DNA from: Azospirillum sp. 47_25
Lineage (GTDB): Bacteria > Pseudomonadota > Alphaproteobacteria > RF32 > CAG-239
Assembly (NCBI GenBank): GCA_001917125.1
Contig: MNTU01000042.1
Span: 1 to 57,470, forward strand
DNA: 57,470 nt
Direction: 5' to 3'
Made by a program: the position numbers and the translations under genes. Shown piece after piece: positions 41,174 through 51,085 of the stretch. The notes under the pieces are model-generated. The model saw only the letters and a list, made by a program, of their open reading frames with translations, did not search any database and was not told where the DNA came from. How positions within the stretch are numbered: the stretch's first letter is position 1; every line of letters begins with the position of its first letter.

Positions 41174-42088
41174 ATGAAGCAAAAAGAAATACCTGTTTTC
41201 ATTTCCGGAGATGAAAATTATGCCCCTTATATGGCTGTTTTAATTGCCAGTGCCTGTTATAATACAAAATCTTTTCTGAAATTTTATATTATAGGAGATC
41301 CGGTCGTTTCATTTACCAGGCGGCAAATTGAATCAATGAAAAAGAAATTTGATAATTTTGACATTGAATTTCTTGATATTGATATGCAAAAGGAATTTTC
41401 AGCCTTTAAAAAGGCAAGTTCTTTTGAAGCGGCTCCTTATTGGAGCAATACGACATATGCCAGAATTCTTATTCCACAGCTGAAGCCTGAAGTCGGGAAA
41501 ATGATAAATCTGGATTCAGATGTTATTGTTCTCGGTGATTTGCAGAAGATGATAAATTTGGATATGGACGGATATGCGTTGGCCGGCGTTCCTGATAATT
41601 ATATGATAAATGACTGTCTGGCCAAAGGGGGAAATTATTTAGATTTTTCAGAAAAAATGCTTCAAAAATATTTTAATGCCGGTGTTTTAATTTTTGACTG
41701 CGACAAGTGGCGGCAAGAAGGGATTACCGAGAAACTCTTTCAGATACAGCGGCAGTATAAGGATAAGCTGAAGTATGTGGAACAAGATTTGCTAAACAAG
41801 TATTTTGATAACAATTATAAGGTTATCGGAACGGAATTTAATCTTATGAATTCAAATATTGCAACTTTGATTGAATGTCCTGAAAAATTCAAGGGGCTTC
41901 CTTACCAAAAATGGAACTGTATTGTAAGACATTTTGAAGGACCTATGAAGCCTTGGTTGTATAATGAGCGCGTTTATCCTGATTATCGGTGCAAGATCCT
42001 GAATTTTGACGAGTTTTGGTTCTATGCGGCAATGACTCCTTCTTTTGAAGGATTAAAAATGAAATTTCAGAGCAAGAGGTTTTGGTAA
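41174..42088 (+). CDS. glycosyltransferase family 8
   Basis: A 304-aa retaining glycosyltransferase. GT8 features: PVFISGDENYAPYMAVLIAS at the start, metal-binding DSD (114-116) in INLDSDVIVLGDL, YFNAGVLIFDCDKWR, and EQDLLNKYF with a later HFEGPMKPW. GT8 enzymes transfer galactose, glucose or galacturonate from UDP-sugars. No membrane segment. It begins 3 bp after the epimerase gene, so the operon is tight. Confidence 0.88.
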   Translation: MKQKEIPVFISGDENYAPYMAVLIASACYNTKSFLKFYIIGDPVVSFTRRQIESMKKKFDNFDIEFLDIDMQKEFSAFKKASSFEAAPYWSNTTYARILIPQLKPEVGKMINLDSDVIVLGDLQKMINLDMDGYALAGVPDNYMINDCLAKGGNYLDFSEKMLQKYFNAGVLIFDCDKWRQEGITEKLFQIQRQYKDKLKYVEQDLLNKYFDNNYKVIGTEFNLMNSNIATLIECPEKFKGLPYQKWNCIVRHFEGPMKPWLYNERVYPDYRCKILNFDEFWFYAAMTPSFEGLKMKFQSKRFW

Positions 42089-42089
42089 A

Positions 42090-43274
42090 ATGACTAGAAA
42101 AAATATACCGGTATGTTTGTGCTGTGACCTGAATTATTTGCGGTACGCCTGTGTTACTCTGGCCAGCGTCGCTTATACATCTTCGGAACCCGTTGATTTT
42201 TATATATTACATAGCGGCATATCGAAAGAATTGCAGAATATAGTCGTTAATTGGATGAAAAGCAGATTTCCGAAAGATTCTTTAACTTTTTTAGATATTT
42301 CTCGGCAGTTGTCTTTGATAAATGTCAAGCAGGTTCGCCATTTTAATGCATTGGTGTTCGGACGTTATTTTATTCCGCAATTATTGCCGGGTGCCCATAA
42401 GGCGATTTATTTGGACAGCGATACGATTGTTCTTGACGATATAGCTGCGCTCGGTGGAGCTGCGCTCGGTGGAGCTGCGCTCGGTGGAGCTGCGCTCGGT
42501 GGAATATATGAGTATTGGCAGGATAATAATGATTGGGGAGAAAAAATAAAGAATGATTTGGAATATTTAAATTTATCAGGGACACATAAATATTTTTCAT
42601 CCGGCGTGTTGCTGTTGGACTGCGATAAATGGCGACAGGAAAACATTACTCAGAGGCTGTTGGATTTGTATCAGAAATACCGAGAGATAACACAGTATCC
42701 CGATCAAGATCCGCTGAATAAACTGTTTGAAAATAATTATAAAGAATTAGATGCCAAGTTTAATGTGACAGAGCAAACAATAATTTCATATAAAGGTACA
42801 GAGTTGCTGGACTTAAAAAATGCTGTTGTTGTCCGTCATTTTGCCGGAGACAACAAGCCTTGGAATCAGGTGTATTTGTATAGTGATGCAAATGGAAAAG
42901 ATTGCTCTGATAATTTTAATGACTGGTGGTTCTTTGCCGGGATGACGCCGTTTTATGATGCAATAAGCAATGACTTTCTGGAAAAACAAATGAAAGATTT
43001 TAAGTCGTATGAAATTCCCCGCCTTATAGGCCTTAGCAGAACGAATGTAATTTGTCAGGAAGAATTTGTATCATCTGTCAGAAGTTCGAGATCTTGTCGT
43101 TATGTGCTGTTTGGTTTTGTTCCTTTGTTAAAAATTAAAACCAAAAAGAACGGTAAAAAGGTAATCTATAAACTGTTCGGTTCTTTGCCCGTATTGGGCA
43201 TAAAGCGTAAGAAAAACAGGTCGGTGTATCTGTTGTTTGGTTTTTTGCCGCTTTTGTCTGTGATGCGAAAATAG
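42090..43274 (+). CDS. glycosyltransferase family 8 with in-frame minisatellite and basic C-terminal repeats
   Basis: A 394-aa GT8 paralogous to the previous gene. Metal motif DSD (109-111) in IYLDSDTIVLDD, then directly a four-fold AALGG repeat (119-138), then YFSSGVLLLDCDKWR, DQDPLNKLFENNY and HFAGDNKPWNQ. The C-terminal 65 residues form three repeats of about 20 residues (YVLFGFVPLLKIK, YKLFGSLPVLGIK, YLLFGFLPLLSV) that are hydrophobic and basic and may attach it to the membrane. It lies 1 bp after the previous gene. Confidence 0.88.
   Translation: MTRKNIPVCLCCDLNYLRYACVTLASVAYTSSEPVDFYILHSGISKELQNIVVNWMKSRFPKDSLTFLDISRQLSLINVKQVRHFNALVFGRYFIPQLLPGAHKAIYLDSDTIVLDDIAALGGAALGGAALGGAALGGIYEYWQDNNDWGEKIKNDLEYLNLSGTHKYFSSGVLLLDCDKWRQENITQRLLDLYQKYREITQYPDQDPLNKLFENNYKELDAKFNVTEQTIISYKGTELLDLKNAVVVRHFAGDNKPWNQVYLYSDANGKDCSDNFNDWWFFAGMTPFYDAISNDFLEKQMKDFKSYEIPRLIGLSRTNVICQEEFVSSVRSSRSCRYVLFGFVPLLKIKTKKNGKKVIYKLFGSLPVLGIKRKKNRSVYLLFGFLPLLSVMRK
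42444..42503 (+). repeat. 15-bp minisatellite, four units
   Basis: GCTGCGCTCGGTGGA repeated four times without change, inside the GT8 coding region. Units are a multiple of three, so copy-number change would lengthen a loop beside the active site without breaking the frame. Confidence 0.95.
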
Positions 43275-43291
43275 ATTATGGAGGATGTTGA

Positions 43292-44095
43292 ATGAGTGAA
43301 ATAATAAAAAAATATGACTTTATTATTTCTTTGGGGCGCTTGTGCCATGTCAGTGCAATGCTGGCAAATAATGGGTTGAAAGTTGTAAATGGTTCATGGG
43401 ACTGGAGCGGAACGGCATATACAAGCACGATTTATAACCGTTTGAAGAACTTGAAAAAAGGTTTTAAGCATTTCTTTGACGAAAAAGATTTTGTTGATTT
43501 TGAGCCTCATAGAGATGATTTATTGAACGGTTGGTGTTATGAGGCCGTTAAACCTGTTTCCCGGACAGATAACCAGGAATCCTATCAAGATAATGGGAAT
43601 TACAATCCTGAGCATGGATATTTTAACATGAGGACGAAGACTTATTATTTGCATGATTTTCATGAACGTCCCAGTTTTAGAGAACAATTTCCGGCGATAG
43701 CGCAGAAGTATCGTCGCAGGGCCGAAAGAACCTTAAATTTTATTAAGAACAGCAATAGTGTTTTGTTGATTTATATGAGTCATATTGCCGATCAGAGAAG
43801 GGATATGCCTTTAAATGAAAATAAGGTAATCCGTTTGATGGCGGAACTGCGGGATGAATATCCGGGAAAAACGATTGATTTGTATATGTTTGACCATAGT
43901 CCTCATTTTAAAGGGGAGAATTTCCAAAGAATTATTCTTGATGTCGGAATAGTTCGCTATCTTTCTAATCATGACGAAGTTTTTCCGGCGACAGATACAG
44001 ATCCGAGACATACGGCTGATGGCTTGATGATGCCGCAGTCTGTCTGTTATATTCTCAGTAAGGTATTATTGACCGATCGGAATAAGATGATTTAG
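43292..44095 (+). CDS. DUF1796-like protein in the polysaccharide operon
   Basis: A 267-aa protein. The family start SLGRLC (13-18) is close to the N-terminus, and SWDWSGTAYTSTIYNRL takes the place of the PFDW segment. A later YMSHIADQR and LYMFDHSPH provide His candidates for a papain-like site. It starts 17 bp after the GT8 gene with GGAGGATG as ribosome site. The family appears often near surface-sugar genes as I recall, and might act in transfer or processing of sugars; this is inference. Confidence 0.65.
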   Translation: MSEIIKKYDFIISLGRLCHVSAMLANNGLKVVNGSWDWSGTAYTSTIYNRLKNLKKGFKHFFDEKDFVDFEPHRDDLLNGWCYEAVKPVSRTDNQESYQDNGNYNPEHGYFNMRTKTYYLHDFHERPSFREQFPAIAQKYRRRAERTLNFIKNSNSVLLIYMSHIADQRRDMPLNENKVIRLMAELRDEYPGKTIDLYMFDHSPHFKGENFQRIILDVGIVRYLSNHDEVFPATDTDPRHTADGLMMPQSVCYILSKVLLTDRNKMI

Positions 44096-44098
44096 CAA

Positions 44099-45205
44099 AT
44101 GCCGATAATATCAATAATTCTGCCGGTATATAATGCCGAGAAATATTTGGGAAAATGTTTGGACAGCCTGAAAGTTCAGACGTTTCCCGATATTGAAGTT
44201 TTGTGTGTGGACGACGGTTCGCAAGACGGGAGCCGCCGGATTTGTGAAGAATATATGTTGGCCGACAAGCGGTTTAAGCTTCTGTCGCAGCCTAATTCGG
44301 GGCCGGCGGCTGCCCGCAATCTGGGGCTTCGGAATGCGGCGGGGCGTTATCTGATGTTTTGTGATGCGGATGACTGGTATCAGCCCGATATTTGCGAGAA
44401 ACTGCTCAAAGCGATTACGGCAAGTCAAACGGATATTGCGATTTGCGGCTGCCGTGTGATTGATGAAAGCGAGCAGGTTCGGCCGCAGGAAGATATTGAC
44501 TATTATCGGCTTTATTATTCGGGAAAACAGCAGATAACGGGGGAATTGATTCAACGGACGAATGTTATGCTGTGGAATAAGATTTTTAAGGCTGATTTGG
44601 TTCGGCAGTATGGCATAGATTTCCCGACGGGTTATGAATATGACGACAATTGTTTTTATTGGCAGTATATGTGTGTTGCCAAGACAGCCTGTTTTCTGGA
44701 TGAGGAGCTGTATAATTATCTGCGGCGCAATGACTCGGTTATGGGGAAAGTTTATAACAGGAAAAACAAAGGCGTTTATGATTCGCTGTATTCTTTGGAG
44801 TATTTTTATGATTTTCTGCGGCGGAACAGTTTAGAAAAACGATATAAACGGCTTTTTGTTGACATTTATCAAAATTGCTGGCGTTTTTGCACAGGTTTTC
44901 TGGATGAAAGGCAATATGCCCAAGCCTATAAGATTTTTAATCGTTTCAGGCGGATACTTCCGCCGGAGGTGTCGTCCGAGCTGAAAAAGCACTGTCGTCC
45001 GCGTTATCTTTTGAGGCTGGGAAATTTTAAGCTGGCCGAATTTATTTGTTTGAATGGGAAAGACGGTTTGACCGGATGCCGGCTGATAGATATCCGGCTG
45101 GTGTTGTTTTCAAAGCTGACCCTGTTTAATTTGAGCCTTAAAAATGCCGTTGTGCGGTTAAAATTCTGCGGCCTGCGTATTCTTCGCCTCAGGCAGAGAA
45201 AATAG
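44099..45205 (+). CDS. glycosyltransferase family 2
   Basis: A 368-aa GT2. The GT-A start SIILPVYNAEKYLGKCLDSL, VLCVDDGSQDGS, NSGPAAARNLGLRNAAG and the DxD equivalent CDADDWY (near 82-88) are all present, with the catalytic base expected in YEYDDNCFYW. It probably adds one sugar of the repeat unit. It starts 3 bp after the DUF1796 gene and appears to end the operon begun by ugd. Confidence 0.92.
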   Translation: MPIISIILPVYNAEKYLGKCLDSLKVQTFPDIEVLCVDDGSQDGSRRICEEYMLADKRFKLLSQPNSGPAAARNLGLRNAAGRYLMFCDADDWYQPDICEKLLKAITASQTDIAICGCRVIDESEQVRPQEDIDYYRLYYSGKQQITGELIQRTNVMLWNKIFKADLVRQYGIDFPTGYEYDDNCFYWQYMCVAKTACFLDEELYNYLRRNDSVMGKVYNRKNKGVYDSLYSLEYFYDFLRRNSLEKRYKRLFVDIYQNCWRFCTGFLDERQYAQAYKIFNRFRRILPPEVSSELKKHCRPRYLLRLGNFKLAEFICLNGKDGLTGCRLIDIRLVLFSKLTLFNLSLKNAVVRLKFCGLRILRLRQRK

Positions 45206-45299
45206 ACTTGCTTGATTCTTATGGGCGGGAAAATATTTTGTGGCATAAATAAATTATCGCGCTAATATGGCTCTGATGTTTTTGATGAAGGAATCGCTG

Positions 45300-45833
45300 A
45301 TGAGCAAAGGGATTTTATTGTTGTCGTGCTGTGCGCCCTGTTCCTGTGCGGTGGTTGAAAAACTGGCACGGGACAAGGTGCTGGCCGAAGTTGTCTTTTA
45401 TAATCCAAATATCCGTCCCGAAGCGGAATATTGCAAACGCCGTGATGAAAACAAGCGGGTTTGCGAGGCTTACGATATTCCGTTTATTGAGCTTGAATAT
45501 GACAATGAGCGCTGGTGTGCTCTGACTGCGGGCTTGGAAAATGAGCCAGAGAGGGGAGCACGCTGTTCGCTTTGTTTTTATATGAGGCTGAAACGGGTGA
45601 TGGAATATGCCAAAGCAAACGGTTATGACGGTGTGGCCTCTGTGTTAGGCGTTTCGCGCTATAAAAATCTGGCTCAGGTAAACCAGGCGGCAGCCAGAGC
45701 TTCCGAAGAGACGGGGGTTCCTTATGTTCAGATTGAGGGGCGGAAGGGCGGTATGCAGGAGCGCCGCAGTGCCCTGATTAAAGAGCTGAACCTGTATAAT
45801 CAGGATTACTGCGGCTGCAAACCCCGGCATTAG
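45300..45833 (+). CDS. queH: epoxyqueuosine reductase QueH
   Basis: A 177-aa enzyme of the DUF208/QueH family, which makes queuosine in tRNA by reducing epoxyqueuosine. The Cys-rich start LLSCCAPCSC, YNPNIRPEAEY, ERGARCSLCFYMRL, and the C-terminal LYNQDYCGC are all present, providing the iron-sulfur and zinc ligands. The ATG at 45300 follows AAGGAA; earlier frames add a short unlikely leader. Transcribed separately from the polysaccharide operon (94-bp gap). Confidence 0.93.
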   Translation: MSKGILLLSCCAPCSCAVVEKLARDKVLAEVVFYNPNIRPEAEYCKRRDENKRVCEAYDIPFIELEYDNERWCALTAGLENEPERGARCSLCFYMRLKRVMEYAKANGYDGVASVLGVSRYKNLAQVNQAAARASEETGVPYVQIEGRKGGMQERRSALIKELNLYNQDYCGCKPRH

Positions 45834-45920
45834 CGTGGTATTAATTCAGTTTAATCTTTGACTCAGGTAAGGGAAACGTGTATTTTCTGACTAATAACAT
45901 TTTTTGTTTGAGGTCTGATA

Positions 45921-46718
45921 ATGAAGTTTCTGAAAAGCGTTTCCCGGCTTTTGACCATTCCGGTTTTGGGAAGGGAACGGCGCAAGAGAGCCCGTTTGGA
46001 GGTTGAAAAAGCGCTGAATGCCTTGTTTAGAACCGAAAAATATATTTATACCCGCCGTTTTGAGCAGGCGGCGGCGCTTAATTTGTCGTTGCCGCGGCAA
46101 AATTTTCATGTCATTTCTCTGGGAACCAATTGCTTTCCGCGGATGACGCTTAATTTGTGGGGGCTGAAACCCCGCAAGGCGGAAGGAGAACCGTCGATGC
46201 CGTTTGATTTGTCTGTACACCCGCTTCCGGTTGTGGTCAAATATTTGAAGAATCACTTTGAAGGATATTTTGATGCGGTTGAATTTGATGAGAAAAACGG
46301 TTATTGGGTTAATCCGTCCGACGGTATTAAGTTCATTCATGACAAACAGAATGACAGGGATTTTTTTGTAGATCGCTACCGGAAACGGATTGCCAACCTT
46401 TGGGCGGCTTTGGACGATGACAAGCCCTGTTTGCTGGTATGCCATGACATGGGCGGCGTTGACACGGCAAAAGTTAATGAACTGTATGATTTTATTCAAA
46501 CCCGCTGCGGCCGTAAAAAGTTTAAACTCATTTTGGCGGTTTTTAACGGAACTGTCGGAAAATGCAACGAAAATATAAAAGTTTATACCGATAATTTCCC
46601 GTGTAAAAACTATTTGTATATGGATAAATTTGCAAAATTTACCAAAGCCGGTTATCATTTTGAGGAACCGTTTGTGCGTTTCTGCCGGGAAGAAGTTTTG
46701 GAAATGCTGGAGAATTGA
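45921..46718 (+). CDS. DUF1796-like protein
   Basis: A 265-aa protein closely related to 9937-10836. A basic N-terminal helix region (FLKSVSRLLTIPVLGRERRK), then HVISLGTNCFPRM (C71), LWGLKPRKAEGE, MPFDLSVHPLPVVVKYLKNH (PFD at 94-96) and VCHDMGG. It is the third member in the window. No leader RNA like that of its relative is visible here. It is followed 1 bp later by rnhB, so they may be co-transcribed. Confidence 0.65.
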   Translation: MKFLKSVSRLLTIPVLGRERRKRARLEVEKALNALFRTEKYIYTRRFEQAAALNLSLPRQNFHVISLGTNCFPRMTLNLWGLKPRKAEGEPSMPFDLSVHPLPVVVKYLKNHFEGYFDAVEFDEKNGYWVNPSDGIKFIHDKQNDRDFFVDRYRKRIANLWAALDDDKPCLLVCHDMGGVDTAKVNELYDFIQTRCGRKKFKLILAVFNGTVGKCNENIKVYTDNFPCKNYLYMDKFAKFTKAGYHFEEPFVRFCREEVLEMLEN

Positions 46719-46719
46719 C

Positions 46720-47367
46720 ATGCCTGATTTTGAATGGGAAGACAAATGCCGCGGCATTGTCTGCGGAATTGACGAAGCCGGTCGCGGACCGTGGGCCGGT
46801 CCGGTGGTTGCCGGAGCCGTCATTATCAAAGACCGCAATCTGCATCCTGATTTGCTGAGCGGTTTGGATGATTCAAAAAAACTTTCAGCCAAAAAAAGAG
46901 AAAAGCTTTATAACCTGTTGTTTGAGGAAGAAAAAAACGGCAAAGTCGAAATCGGCATCGGTGAGGCCAGCTGTGCGGAAATTGACGAATATAATATTCT
47001 GAATGCAACTTTTATGGCGATGGAACGAGCCAGAGCAGGGCTGAAGACTCCTCCGGAACTGGCTTTGGTGGACGGCAATCAGAAACCGCGCCGGTTTAAC
47101 TGCGCCGCGCAGACGGTGGTTAAGGGCGATGCGAAGTCTTATTCCATTTCGGCAGCTTCAATCGTGGCAAAAGTTTATCGTGACCGCTTGATGGCGGAAC
47201 TGGCACAGAAGTATCCTTATTACGGTTTTGAGAAAAACGCCGGTTACGGAACGGCTGCGCATATTGCCAGTTTGAAGCAATACGGGGTGACGCCGCAGCA
47301 CCGCAAATCATATAAGCCGATACAGGCATTTATGACGGAAAAAGGCTCTGCGGATATCGATGATTGA
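46720..47367 (+). CDS. rnhB: ribonuclease HII
   Basis: A 215-aa enzyme removing RNA from RNA-DNA hybrids, including single ribonucleotides in DNA. The catalytic start GIDEAGRGPWAGPVVAGAV gives D18 and E19. Further acids are in ALVDGNQKP and, after VVKGDAKSYSISAASIVAK, in the segment with YRDRLM. The ATG at 46720 overlaps the end of the previous gene's stop region. rnhB near ccrM is a recurring alphaproteobacterial arrangement; here two small genes lie between them. Confidence 0.96.
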   Translation: MPDFEWEDKCRGIVCGIDEAGRGPWAGPVVAGAVIIKDRNLHPDLLSGLDDSKKLSAKKREKLYNLLFEEEKNGKVEIGIGEASCAEIDEYNILNATFMAMERARAGLKTPPELALVDGNQKPRRFNCAAQTVVKGDAKSYSISAASIVAKVYRDRLMAELAQKYPYYGFEKNAGYGTAAHIASLKQYGVTPQHRKSYKPIQAFMTEKGSADIDD

Positions 47368-47442
47368 CAAAAAACGGGTTTATGTCTATAGTGTCGGCAT
47401 AAATCTATTAATTTGTTAAATTATCCTAAAACTCAAGTTATT

Positions 47443-47973
47443 ATGAAACAGGTTTTATTCAAACTGAAACGCCGGGTTGTTCTTTTTAAGGAAACGGCCC
47501 AGATGATTTTGAATCAGGCGGAATTCAGCGAGGTTAAGCCTTGGCTGGATTTGTTGTCGGCGGAAATGGGTACGGACTTTGCCGCTGAGTGGAAATTGCA
47601 GAAACTGCCGCGGAATTCGGAACAGATTTGGCTGACCGTCAGGCATTTTTTGAAAAAAGAAATCCTGCGCATCGGCAGTGCGTTACAGGTGATGTGCAAA
47701 GAGAACCGGCCGCAGGACATTCGCGATGAAGATGTTTTTATTTTTGCCGAATTGTGCAGCGAACTCGGACATTTAGCCGTTTATCTGCAGTCGCCCGAAG
47801 TCGATGAAAAGCTGACGGATGTGGCTGAGGGCTGGATATCCTTGTTGGTGCCGCCGCGCGGCAGGGTTCGTTTTTCAAAGGAGGCGCTGTCCATTCTGTT
47901 TGCCAGTATTATGGAATTTAAGGGAATGGGCTGCGTTGAGCTTCAGAAGCATAATTATAATCCTTTAAATTAG
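47443..47973 (+). CDS. hypothetical helical protein
   Basis: A 176-aa mostly helical protein (ETAQMILNQAEFSEVKPWLD, WLTVRHFLKKEILRIGSALQ, VFIFAELCSELGHLAVYLQ). No signal peptide or motif I recognise. The ATG at 47443 is preferred over a TTG ten codons upstream. It seems to be paired with the next gene (6-bp gap), which has a similar size and helical pattern. A function cannot be suggested. Confidence 0.6.
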   Translation: MKQVLFKLKRRVVLFKETAQMILNQAEFSEVKPWLDLLSAEMGTDFAAEWKLQKLPRNSEQIWLTVRHFLKKEILRIGSALQVMCKENRPQDIRDEDVFIFAELCSELGHLAVYLQSPEVDEKLTDVAEGWISLLVPPRGRVRFSKEALSILFASIMEFKGMGCVELQKHNYNPLN

Positions 47974-47979
47974 CATATT

Positions 47980-48546
47980 ATGGATACAAAATCGGAAAAA
48001 ATGAGAGCGCTTACCTGCGAGGCGACGCTTGTTTCGCTGGTTATTGAAGACATCTTTCAGGATAAAGCCGACGAGCGGACGGTAAATTTGCTCAGGCTGT
48101 TGGCCGGGCGTTCGGAAGGCGTTGTCTGGAAAGAGATTTCCCTGTCGGAGCTGAAGGCAAGATTTGCTTTTTACCGCGATTGTTTTGAAGATGAGGTTTT
48201 GGCTTTGCTGCAGGAGTTTATGAATTTTACGGCGGCATTGGAGGCTGATGATATGACCGACGACTTTGTTATCGAAGCGGCGCCGATGTTGGTTGCCGTC
48301 GGCGGTTTGGCCAAATATATCCGCGATGAGAATCTTGAAACGGCGTTTATTCAGGCGGCTTTCTGCTGGCTTTTGCTGTGTCAGCAGGCGGTGCTTTCTC
48401 CGGAGATGTCCGTGCGGGTTATCGGAGCCCTGCAGGTTAACGGGCTGGCGCCGATAATCGTTTTCCGCGAGAGGGAAAATGATGAGGATGAGCTTTACCG
48501 GAATATGGTTTTGCAGTCTCTCAAAGGCGGCGGGCTGCCGAATTAG
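47980..48546 (+). CDS. hypothetical helical protein
   Basis: A 188-aa helical, acidic protein (TLVSLVIEDIFQDKADE, FEDEVLALLQEFMNFTAAL, AFCWLLLCQQAVLSPEMS). Both it and the preceding protein have a segment like AELCSELGHLAVYL versus APMLVAVGGLAKYI, hinting that they are distant paralogues. A terminator follows. Function unknown. Confidence 0.6.
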   Translation: MDTKSEKMRALTCEATLVSLVIEDIFQDKADERTVNLLRLLAGRSEGVVWKEISLSELKARFAFYRDCFEDEVLALLQEFMNFTAALEADDMTDDFVIEAAPMLVAVGGLAKYIRDENLETAFIQAAFCWLLLCQQAVLSPEMSVRVIGALQVNGLAPIIVFRERENDEDELYRNMVLQSLKGGGLPN

Positions 48547-48560
48547 AAAAAGTGAAAATA

Positions 48561-48597
48561 AAAAATTGCAGGTTATCAATAGCCTGCAATTTTTTTG
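48561..48597 (+). terminator. terminator ahead of ccrM
   Basis: Stem AAATTGCAGG/CCTGCAATTT then T7. The last bases run into a GATTC methylation site. Confidence 0.85.
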
Positions 48598-48642
48598 ATT
48601 CCGAGGGGGATAAATTTTGATTCTTGTTAATAAATTTATAAC
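48597..48642 (+). promoter_or_regulatory. GANTC sites and CtrA-like box upstream of ccrM
   Basis: Two GATTC sites (48597-48601 and 48619-48623) lie within 27 bases, and TTAA-N7-ATAA (48627-48641), one base off the CtrA consensus TTAA-N7-TTAA, follows. In Caulobacter, ccrM is controlled by CtrA and by methylation of GANTC sites in its own promoter, so the same logic is possible. Confidence 0.4.
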
Positions 48643-48703
48643 TATCTCTCGGCCATACTGGGCTCATTGGAATAACAAACCTTAGAAAAGTGGTTGAAGT
48701 TAA

Positions 48704-49801
<1,098 letters not shown>

Positions 49802-49819
49802 AAGTTCTCTAAAGCGACG

Positions 49820-49850
49820 AAAAAGCCTGATCCCCAATTCAGGCTTTTTT
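49820..49850 (+). terminator. terminator of ccrM
   Basis: Stem AAAAAGCCTGA/TCAGGCTTTTT with an eight-base loop and a T run, 18 bases after the stop. Confidence 0.88.
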
Positions 49851-49957
49851 CTTGTACGGCAAATAATTTCTGATTGTTGAAAAAAAAGATTGTATGCCGT
49901 CTAAAAGCAGGTTATAACTGACTTAACTTGAAAATTTGAGACAGAATTGAAGATTCA

Positions 49958-51085
49958 ATGCAAAAATGGTACCGCAAAGACAATAAGAACAAGGAAAAAG
50001 GGCCAACAAATGCAAACAGTCAGGTACAGCAGCGCAATTTTGCGGCGATTGATTTGGGGACTAATTCCTGCCGTCTGGTGATTGCGACGCCGACCCCGGC
50101 TGCGTTCAGAATTGTGGAAACTTTTTCCAAAATCACCCGCCTCGGCGAGGGGATTATCAAAGATAACGAGCTGTCGCGTCCTGCAATCAAACGGACGGTG
50201 GCAGCCCTGAAAGTCTGTGCCGGCGTGATTAACGAATATGCCCCGATTTACCGTTCGCGTTTTGTGGCGACGGCAGCCTGCCGGCGGGCTAAAAACTGCT
50301 CTGAATTTGTGGAGTTGGTCAAGCGTGAGACGGGGCTTAATCTGGAAATTATTTCTTCCAAAGAGGAATCAAGGCTGGCGGTTGTCGGCTGTATTCCGCT
50401 GCTTAACCGCAGCATTAAACGGACGCTGGTGTTTGATATCGGCGGCGGTTCAACCGAAATTTCGCTGGCACGGATAACCAACAGCGGCAAAACTTTTATT
50501 GAGGGGTTTGTTTCGCTGCCTTACGGGGTGGTAACCATTTCGGAAGCTTTTCCGGAAAAGGAAATGACTTCGCTGGCTTATGATACGATTATTGAGCGGA
50601 CGCACAAAATTTTGCAGGAATTTGAAGACAAATATCAGATTACCGAGGCTATCCGCAATCAGGAAATTCAGGTTATCGGAACTTCGGGAACGGTAACGGT
50701 TTTGGGGGCGGTGCATTTGAATCTGACCCGCTATAACCGTTCGGCGGTTGACGGCATTTCGATTACCCGGCAGGATATTGACCGGACGATTGCGAAAATC
50801 AAGCGTTTGGGAGACGAAGGGCGCAAAAGGCACCCTTGTATCGGTGCGCAGAAAGCGGATCTGACCATGGCCGGCTGTGCGATTATCGAAGGGCTGTGTT
50901 CTTTTTGGCCGATTGAGGAGATTACGGTGGCTGACCGCGGCATTCGTGAAGGAATCCTATTGGATTTGATGCACGCGCAGTCCGGACATAATCCGCCTGC
51001 GGCGGGGCGGCGTTTTCGCCATAACCGGCACCCTTATAACCGGGGAAGACAGGCTAAAAAAGGAGAAAATTCACATGCCAAATAA
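49958..51085 (+). CDS. Ppx/GppA-family phosphatase (first of tandem pair)
   Basis: A 375-aa ASKHA-fold enzyme acting on polyphosphate or pppGpp. The phosphate-1 loop FAAIDLGTNSCRLVIA, the TAACRRAKNC segment, EESRLAVVGC and phosphate-2 VFDIGGGSTEISLA are present, then GTSGTVTVLGAVHL and ADRGIREGILLDLM. The N-terminal 30 residues are Lys/Asn/Gln-rich and the C-terminal 40 residues are very basic. The next gene is a shorter relative that overlaps it by 11 bp. Confidence 0.9.
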   Translation: MQKWYRKDNKNKEKGPTNANSQVQQRNFAAIDLGTNSCRLVIATPTPAAFRIVETFSKITRLGEGIIKDNELSRPAIKRTVAALKVCAGVINEYAPIYRSRFVATAACRRAKNCSEFVELVKRETGLNLEIISSKEESRLAVVGCIPLLNRSIKRTLVFDIGGGSTEISLARITNSGKTFIEGFVSLPYGVVTISEAFPEKEMTSLAYDTIIERTHKILQEFEDKYQITEAIRNQEIQVIGTSGTVTVLGAVHLNLTRYNRSAVDGISITRQDIDRTIAKIKRLGDEGRKRHPCIGAQKADLTMAGCAIIEGLCSFWPIEEITVADRGIREGILLDLMHAQSGHNPPAAGRRFRHNRHPYNRGRQAKKGENSHAK

